Source of the DNA: an uncultured Lachnospiraceae bacterium
Lineage (GTDB): Bacteria; Bacillota; Clostridia; Lachnospirales; Lachnospiraceae
NCBI GenBank assembly: GCA_905193085.1
Contig: CAJJNI010000077.1
Span: 1 to 10,146 of the forward strand
Length of the DNA stretch: 10,146 bases
Reading direction: 5' to 3'
The notes beneath the pieces are model-generated. The model was not told where the DNA came from and did no database searches. It saw nothing but the letters and a program-made list of their open reading frames with translations. Both the position numbers and the translations under genes were made by a program. The stretch's first letter is position 1. Each line of letters opens with the position of its first letter. Positions 6,078-10,146 of the stretch are shown one piece after another.

Positions 6078-7055
6078 TTACTGCTCCAGGAAAGAAAATA
6101 ATGATTTCTGACCGGCATCAGTGTACATATCATCTAAAGTAATTAATTCACAGCCGGAATCAATATAGGTATCATATTTAAGGCCTTTTGCAATTTTATA
6201 AGCTGTTTCTATGCCAAGATATCCCATATTAAAAGGCTTTTGAATAACTATTGCACAAAAGACATTTTCCTCAAGGAGATTGACTGCTGCAATTGAATTA
6301 TCAAATCCGATTATTTTTACTTTATTTGTCAGGCCGAGGTCTTTGATTGCCCTTCCTGCACCAACTGCTGAATATTCATTAAGACCGGCTATCAGGGTTA
6401 TATCAGGTCTTCGTTGAAGAAGAGCTTTTGTTTCATTATAGGCAGTTGTAAAATCTGAGTAACTGTATACTACATCAACGATTTGATTTTGGTGTTTTCC
6501 TAATGCTTTTCTGAAACCTTTTTCTCGTTCTATGGAAGTAGAAGCACCCGGCACATGAGATACAATGGCTATTTTAGTTGAATCATCAATTAGATTTAAC
6601 GCATAGTATCCCATTTGTTTGCCGCCTTCAACATTGTCAGAGGATACAGAAGCGGTCTGAATATTTGAAGATATCGTTGAGTCAATTAAAACTATGGGTA
6701 TTTTGTATAATGATTTTATTTTTTCAAGTGTTTCGTTTGATTCTGTATTTGAAATAGGTGACAGGGCAATTACATCAGGTTTTTCTTTTGCGGCTTTTAA
6801 TAAAAGTTCATTTTGTTTTTCATAGTCAGATTCATTATCAGGAGCATATATTGTAAGGTTAATATTATATTCTGATGCTGCCATCTGCGCTCCCTGCATA
6901 AGTGTTGTCCAAAAGTCGTTAGACGAATCCTGAATTTTAGGAATATAAATTACAGAAATGCTTTCAGCTTTTTGAGGCTGCGATATAAGGAAAAATATAA
7001 TACATATTATGATACATAATACAGGTATAAAAATCAGTTTTCTTAATTTTGTCAT
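6078..7055 (-). CDS. Membrane-anchored periplasmic-binding-type sensor protein
   Basis: A 325-residue protein with the Periplasmic_binding_4 (RbsB/LacI-type) fold. Visible segments are FWTTLMQGAQMAASEY (48-63), APDNESDYEKQ (71-81), PDVIALSPIS (93-102), IPIVLIDS (119-126), SVSSDNVEGGKQMG (136-149), EREKGFRKAL (176-185), KIIGFDNS (247-254) and DSGC (299-302). The N-terminus is basic, then has one hydrophobic segment at about 7-25. The cysteines there (14, 18) are not in a lipobox and no clear cleavage site follows, so I read it as an uncleaved membrane anchor. The ATG overlaps the kinase TGA stop (ATGA at 7052-7055), and AAGGAG lies eight bases upstream, so the two are translationally coupled. 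With a kinase and regulator upstream and no permease in its own operon, a sensing rather than transport role is inferred. It could alternatively supply ligand to the importer. Confidence 0.85.
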   Translation of the reverse strand: MTKLRKLIFIPVLCIIICIIFFLISQPQKAESISVIYIPKIQDSSNDFWTTLMQGAQMAASEYNINLTIYAPDNESDYEKQNELLLKAAKEKPDVIALSPISNTESNETLEKIKSLYKIPIVLIDSTISSNIQTASVSSDNVEGGKQMGYYALNLIDDSTKIAIVSHVPGASTSIEREKGFRKALGKHQNQIVDVVYSYSDFTTAYNETKALLQRRPDITLIAGLNEYSAVGAGRAIKDLGLTNKVKIIGFDNSIAAVNLLEENVFCAIVIQKPFNMGYLGIETAYKIAKGLKYDTYIDSGCELITLDDMYTDAGQKSLFSFLEQ

Positions 7056-8887
7056 TGTGTTCTCCTTGTTGTGGCAGGTATATGAATATATACAGTAGTT
7101 CCGTGGTCTTTTTCACTTTCAAAAGTAAGACCGTATTCAGGTGCATAATAAAGGTGAAGACGGTTTTGTATATTATTTATGCCAACTCCGGTAGAGTTTT
7201 TGGAGTGTGGTTTATCATCAAATATATGTTCAAGCGTTTCTTCATCCATTCCAACTCCGTCGTCAGAAACAACAATATAAATATCATCATTTTCTTTGTA
7301 ACCGTCAATCCAAAGATTACCCGGAGAGTCCTTATATTTGAGCCCGTGGTAAATTGCATTTTCAACAAGAGGCTGTATAATAAGCTTTACAATCTGATAG
7401 TTCAGAATGTTTTCTTCAATGTTAATATGATAATCCATAGTATCTTTGTAACGCATTTTCTGTATTGTAAGATAAGATTTTACATATTCTATTTCCTGGC
7501 TTATTGTAACAATTTCATCATCATTGCTTATACTTTGGCGAAACAGTTTTGCAAGTGCTGATGTCATTAAAACTACTTTTTTGTTTTCGCCGGTTTCTGC
7601 CATCCATATGATTGAATCAAGTGTGTTATAAAGAAAATGAGGTTTTATCTGTGATTGAAGTGCTTTTAGTTCACTTTTCCTTTTCTGGCGCTGCACTTCG
7701 GTATTTGTATCTATGAGAGATTGTATTTTTAATGCCATAATATTAAATGAATGGCGGAGGGAACCAATTTCATTCATATTTTTCTGTTCAGTTTCAGGAA
7801 CAATTGCTGTTTCAAATTCACCCTGTTCAACCTTGCTCATTGAGGCTTGAAGTTGTCGGATAGGTTCTGTTATTTTCTGTGACAGAATACCTGAAATTAA
7901 AAATGCAATTACGAACAATAAAAGTGCAGTCAGTATATAAATAATCTGGGTTTGTTTTTGCATATGGTTAAGTTCATTTAAATCCGCAACGCCAACTACT
8001 GTCCAGTTTGTTTTCCTTGAGGTTGATACGGTATACAGCTTCTTTGAACCGTCAACCGTAGTAACAAATGAGTTTTCAGACGGTGGAAGAGAGGTTATTT
8101 TATCGATACATTCAGTTTTTAAGTTGCTGTACAATAACTGTCGTTTTGGGTGGTAAATAAGATTGCCATTTTCATCTATTATAAAAAGATATCCCTGTTT
8201 ACCAAGATTTATATTATCACACAATTCCCGGATTTTGTGGTAATTTAAGTCAATGAAGACAAAACCGTCTGCGTTATTTGTATAAGGATTTGTAAGCTGG
8301 TTGCTTAATGTGATAACCCATGTGTATTTATTGTTAATCAATGTCTGGACATGTGATGATGAGAGGTAGGTTACTTTTCTTGACGAAACAGTTTCCTTGT
8401 ACCAGTCAAGTTTTTCAAGTTCTATGTGTGGATTGAGTGTATCTTTGCCGTCATTGAAAAGATATAAATCATCAGAGCGGTAAATACCTATATTTCTGAT
8501 GTCAGTCTGTGAATTTTTTAAAGTGTTCAGCTGTTCAATTATTGCATTTTTCCTTATTTCTTTTTCGGATTCATTCTCATCATCATTAAATAAATACTCT
8601 GATACATCACTGTTTCTTGTAATCATTATGGAAATATTTTTCATATATTGTATGTATGAATCAATATCCGAATTTACCTGTCTGACAAGCTGTGATGTGT
8701 AATCAGTCGAATTTCTGATAATAGCCTGTTTTGTGTAATTTAAAGACAGAAAAAGAAATATAAAAAGTGCAATAATTATAAGCAGTGAAAATGAAAATAG
8801 AATATATGTTCGTATGCTCTTAAATGATTTTACTAGTTTCACTGAAAAAAAATTATAAACATTTTCTTTTATATCCGATAGTTTCAA
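7052..8887 (-). CDS. YesM-type sensor histidine kinase
   Basis: A 611-residue membrane kinase. Transmembrane helix 1 is at about 27-49, followed by an extracellular sensing region at about 50-313 of double-Cache type (with GYLFIIDENGNLIYHP at 232-247). Helix 2 is at about 314-335, HAMP at about 336-390, then the His_kinase (LytS/YesM) domain with the phospho-acceptor H417 in QIKPHFLYNTLDSI. The ATPase domain has the N-box QPLVENA (505-511), G1 DDGVGMD (542-548) and G2 GVGINNIQNR (567-576). All catalytic motifs are intact. The start is TTG at 8887, with AAGGAG seven bases upstream inside the end of the regulator gene. No ATG is better placed. It begins 2 bp after the regulator stop and overlaps the binding-protein gene by 4 bp. 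The likely partner is the regulator at 8890-10146; the input is probably ligand-loaded binding protein, direct ligand, or both. Confidence 0.93.
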   Translation of the reverse strand: MKLSDIKENVYNFFSVKLVKSFKSIRTYILFSFSLLIIIALFIFLFLSLNYTKQAIIRNSTDYTSQLVRQVNSDIDSYIQYMKNISIMITRNSDVSEYLFNDDENESEKEIRKNAIIEQLNTLKNSQTDIRNIGIYRSDDLYLFNDGKDTLNPHIELEKLDWYKETVSSRKVTYLSSSHVQTLINNKYTWVITLSNQLTNPYTNNADGFVFIDLNYHKIRELCDNINLGKQGYLFIIDENGNLIYHPKRQLLYSNLKTECIDKITSLPPSENSFVTTVDGSKKLYTVSTSRKTNWTVVGVADLNELNHMQKQTQIIYILTALLLFVIAFLISGILSQKITEPIRQLQASMSKVEQGEFETAIVPETEQKNMNEIGSLRHSFNIMALKIQSLIDTNTEVQRQKRKSELKALQSQIKPHFLYNTLDSIIWMAETGENKKVVLMTSALAKLFRQSISNDDEIVTISQEIEYVKSYLTIQKMRYKDTMDYHINIEENILNYQIVKLIIQPLVENAIYHGLKYKDSPGNLWIDGYKENDDIYIVVSDDGVGMDEETLEHIFDDKPHSKNSTGVGINNIQNRLHLYYAPEYGLTFESEKDHGTTVYIHIPATTRRTQ

Positions 8888-8889
8888 TG

Positions 8890-10146
8890 TTAATCTCCTT
8901 GTTGTGAATTGCTTTTTATAAATTCAGTTGGTGTCATGCCTGAATATTTTTTAAAGGCAATGCCGAAATAGTGAGAGTCTGTAAAACCGACCTTTTCAGC
9001 TATTTCATAACTTTTTAAACTTGTCTGAATCATAAGTTCTTTGGCAGCTTCCATGCGCATTCTTGTAAGTGCCTCTACAAATGTTTCACCGGTATTTGTC
9101 TTAAATACACTGCTGAATCTGCTTGTGCTCATTCCGAGGTGGGAGCAGATATCGGAAAGTGACAAATCAGGGTTGTTGTAATTTTCTTTGATAAATGTAA
9201 GTGCAAGGTTTGCCTGATTCTGATTATAATCTTCATGTTTTGAATGTATTGTTGCGGCTGCCTTGTGACAGAAAGTTTTCATGCACTCATCAATGTCATT
9301 AAGAGGCTCGTCTGAGGCAAGCGCATCTAACAAATTTTGTTCATCATTTAAAATTTCATCTGTATTAAACATGCTTTGTTCCAGAAAATTCATAATGGAT
9401 AATATTACAGACTGAATATCAAGTATTGCCTTTGGTCTGGACATATGGTGTTGTTTTAACAGTTCAATAAATTTTTCGATAAGAAAATCAAGCTCATCAA
9501 TCTGATTTTTTTTAATGCACATTAAAATATTGTTTGTCCATTCAGTGCGGTTTATCGGTGCAAATTTATTGTCATTTTTATATTCTGAATAGTTAATTAT
9601 TCTGTTATTTCCGGACAGGAAGAAGTTTTCTTTTAAAGCCTGTGCGCTTTGATAAGATACGGAAAGCTTGTGTAATGAAAAAACAGGTTTTCCGATGCTT
9701 ATATTTAGTCGTATTGACAATAATTTTGTCGCAAGAGAATGTATTTCACTGCATAAATTAGCGGAAATATCCCCTACTTTTGTCATTGTATCAGCTGAAA
9801 AATACGCAATGGTAACATTGCCTGAATCCTGGATAACTTCACCTGCTTTCATTGATGTTATTATGTCTTTGGCAGTTGAAAACAGGGAAAAATATGACAG
9901 TGCATCTAAAGGCATACTTGTTCCGTCTTCTGATTTTTGTGGAAGTGCCTCAAAAATTGCACAACAGTAATAAGGTCCGTCAAGGTTAGGCTGAAATTCT
10001 TCTAATTTCTGTGAAATATAATCCGCACTCATTGAGTTTGGCACGATTAAATTTGCAAAGAATCTGTTTTTAATATTAGAAAGGTTTTCATCATAAATCT
10101 GTTTTATTTTGTTTATATAATCTTCTTTTTTAGTTTTTTCATCTAA
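8890..10146 (-). CDS. YesN-type response regulator with AraC DNA-binding domain, 5' end missing
   Basis: The frame is open to the right edge, giving 418 residues of the C-terminal part of a cytoplasmic transcription regulator. A GTG at 10044 lies in this frame, but 34 codons continue upstream without a stop. They read as an amphipathic linker (KTKKEDYINKIKQIYDENL), so the true start is outside. The N-terminal phospho-acceptor receiver domain expected of this family would also lie outside. About 9590-9980 encodes a degenerate GGDEF-like module (NVTIAYFSAD, then LNISIGKPVFSLHKLSVSYQ and the A-AL-NFFLSGNN pattern). The last ~105 residues (about 8911-9222) are the AraC domain: first helix-turn-helix LSLSDICSHLGMSTSRF, second KSYEIAEKVGFTDSHYF and the family end GMTPTEF. 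It probably activates the adjacent importer operon when phosphorylated by the kinase 2 bp downstream. Confidence 0.9.
   Translation of the reverse strand, partial: LDEKTKKEDYINKIKQIYDENLSNIKNRFFANLIVPNSMSADYISQKLEEFQPNLDGPYYCCAIFEALPQKSEDGTSMPLDALSYFSLFSTAKDIITSMKAGEVIQDSGNVTIAYFSADTMTKVGDISANLCSEIHSLATKLLSIRLNISIGKPVFSLHKLSVSYQSAQALKENFFLSGNNRIINYSEYKNDNKFAPINRTEWTNNILMCIKKNQIDELDFLIEKFIELLKQHHMSRPKAILDIQSVILSIMNFLEQSMFNTDEILNDEQNLLDALASDEPLNDIDECMKTFCHKAAATIHSKHEDYNQNQANLALTFIKENYNNPDLSLSDICSHLGMSTSRFSSVFKTNTGETFVEALTRMRMEAAKELMIQTSLKSYEIAEKVGFTDSHYFGIAFKKYSGMTPTEFIKSNSQQGD

Noticed and set aside
7049..7561. A 170-codon open frame on the plus strand inside the kinase gene.
   Set aside because: It is antisense to conserved kinase motifs and its product is a low-complexity Ile/Phe/Asn-rich string with no family signature; a shadow frame.
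10042..10044. GTG as the start of the AraC-type regulator.
   Set aside because: The frame stays open for 34 more codons to the window edge with linker-like sequence, and the expected receiver domain is missing, so the gene is cut by the edge.

Overview
The window is AT-rich DNA with strong AAGGAGG-type ribosome binding sites, several TTG starts and a long-form hibernation factor. With lipoprotein and YesM/YesN-type families also present, it points to a low-GC Gram-positive bacterium. A gut-type Clostridia, plausibly Lachnospiraceae, is my inference from the style of the proteins; no marker here proves it.

Layout. At the left edge (1-118, minus) is the start of an unrecognised gene. Next comes a minus-strand gene for the long ribosome hibernation promoting factor (321-854), with a hairpin after its stop. 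A 446-bp divergent intergenic region (855-1300) holds a candidate promoter for each side and several inverted repeats. From 1301 to 5948 a plus-strand operon encodes a complete CUT2-type (ribose/galactose-like) ABC importer in the order permease, double ATPase, second permease, lipoprotein substrate-binding protein. It ends at a strong terminator hairpin near 6007-6053.

Convergent to it, on the minus strand (10146 down to 6078), lies a tightly packed signalling operon. Its members are a YesN-type response regulator with a C-terminal AraC DNA-binding domain (5' end outside the window), a YesM-type sensor histidine kinase, and a second, membrane-anchored periplasmic-binding-type protein with no lipobox. 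The regulator and kinase genes are 2 bp apart; the kinase and binding-protein genes overlap by 4 bp.

How they work together (inference). The anchored binding protein probably recognises a small solute, likely a sugar, outside the membrane and signals to the kinase. The kinase phosphorylates the regulator, which activates the neighbouring importer operon, perhaps through the imperfect direct repeat upstream of its promoter. This would be a three-component, binding-protein-assisted sugar-sensing system like those known for other sugars. The ligand cannot be read from the sequence. I found no mobile element, CRISPR array, tRNA or rRNA.
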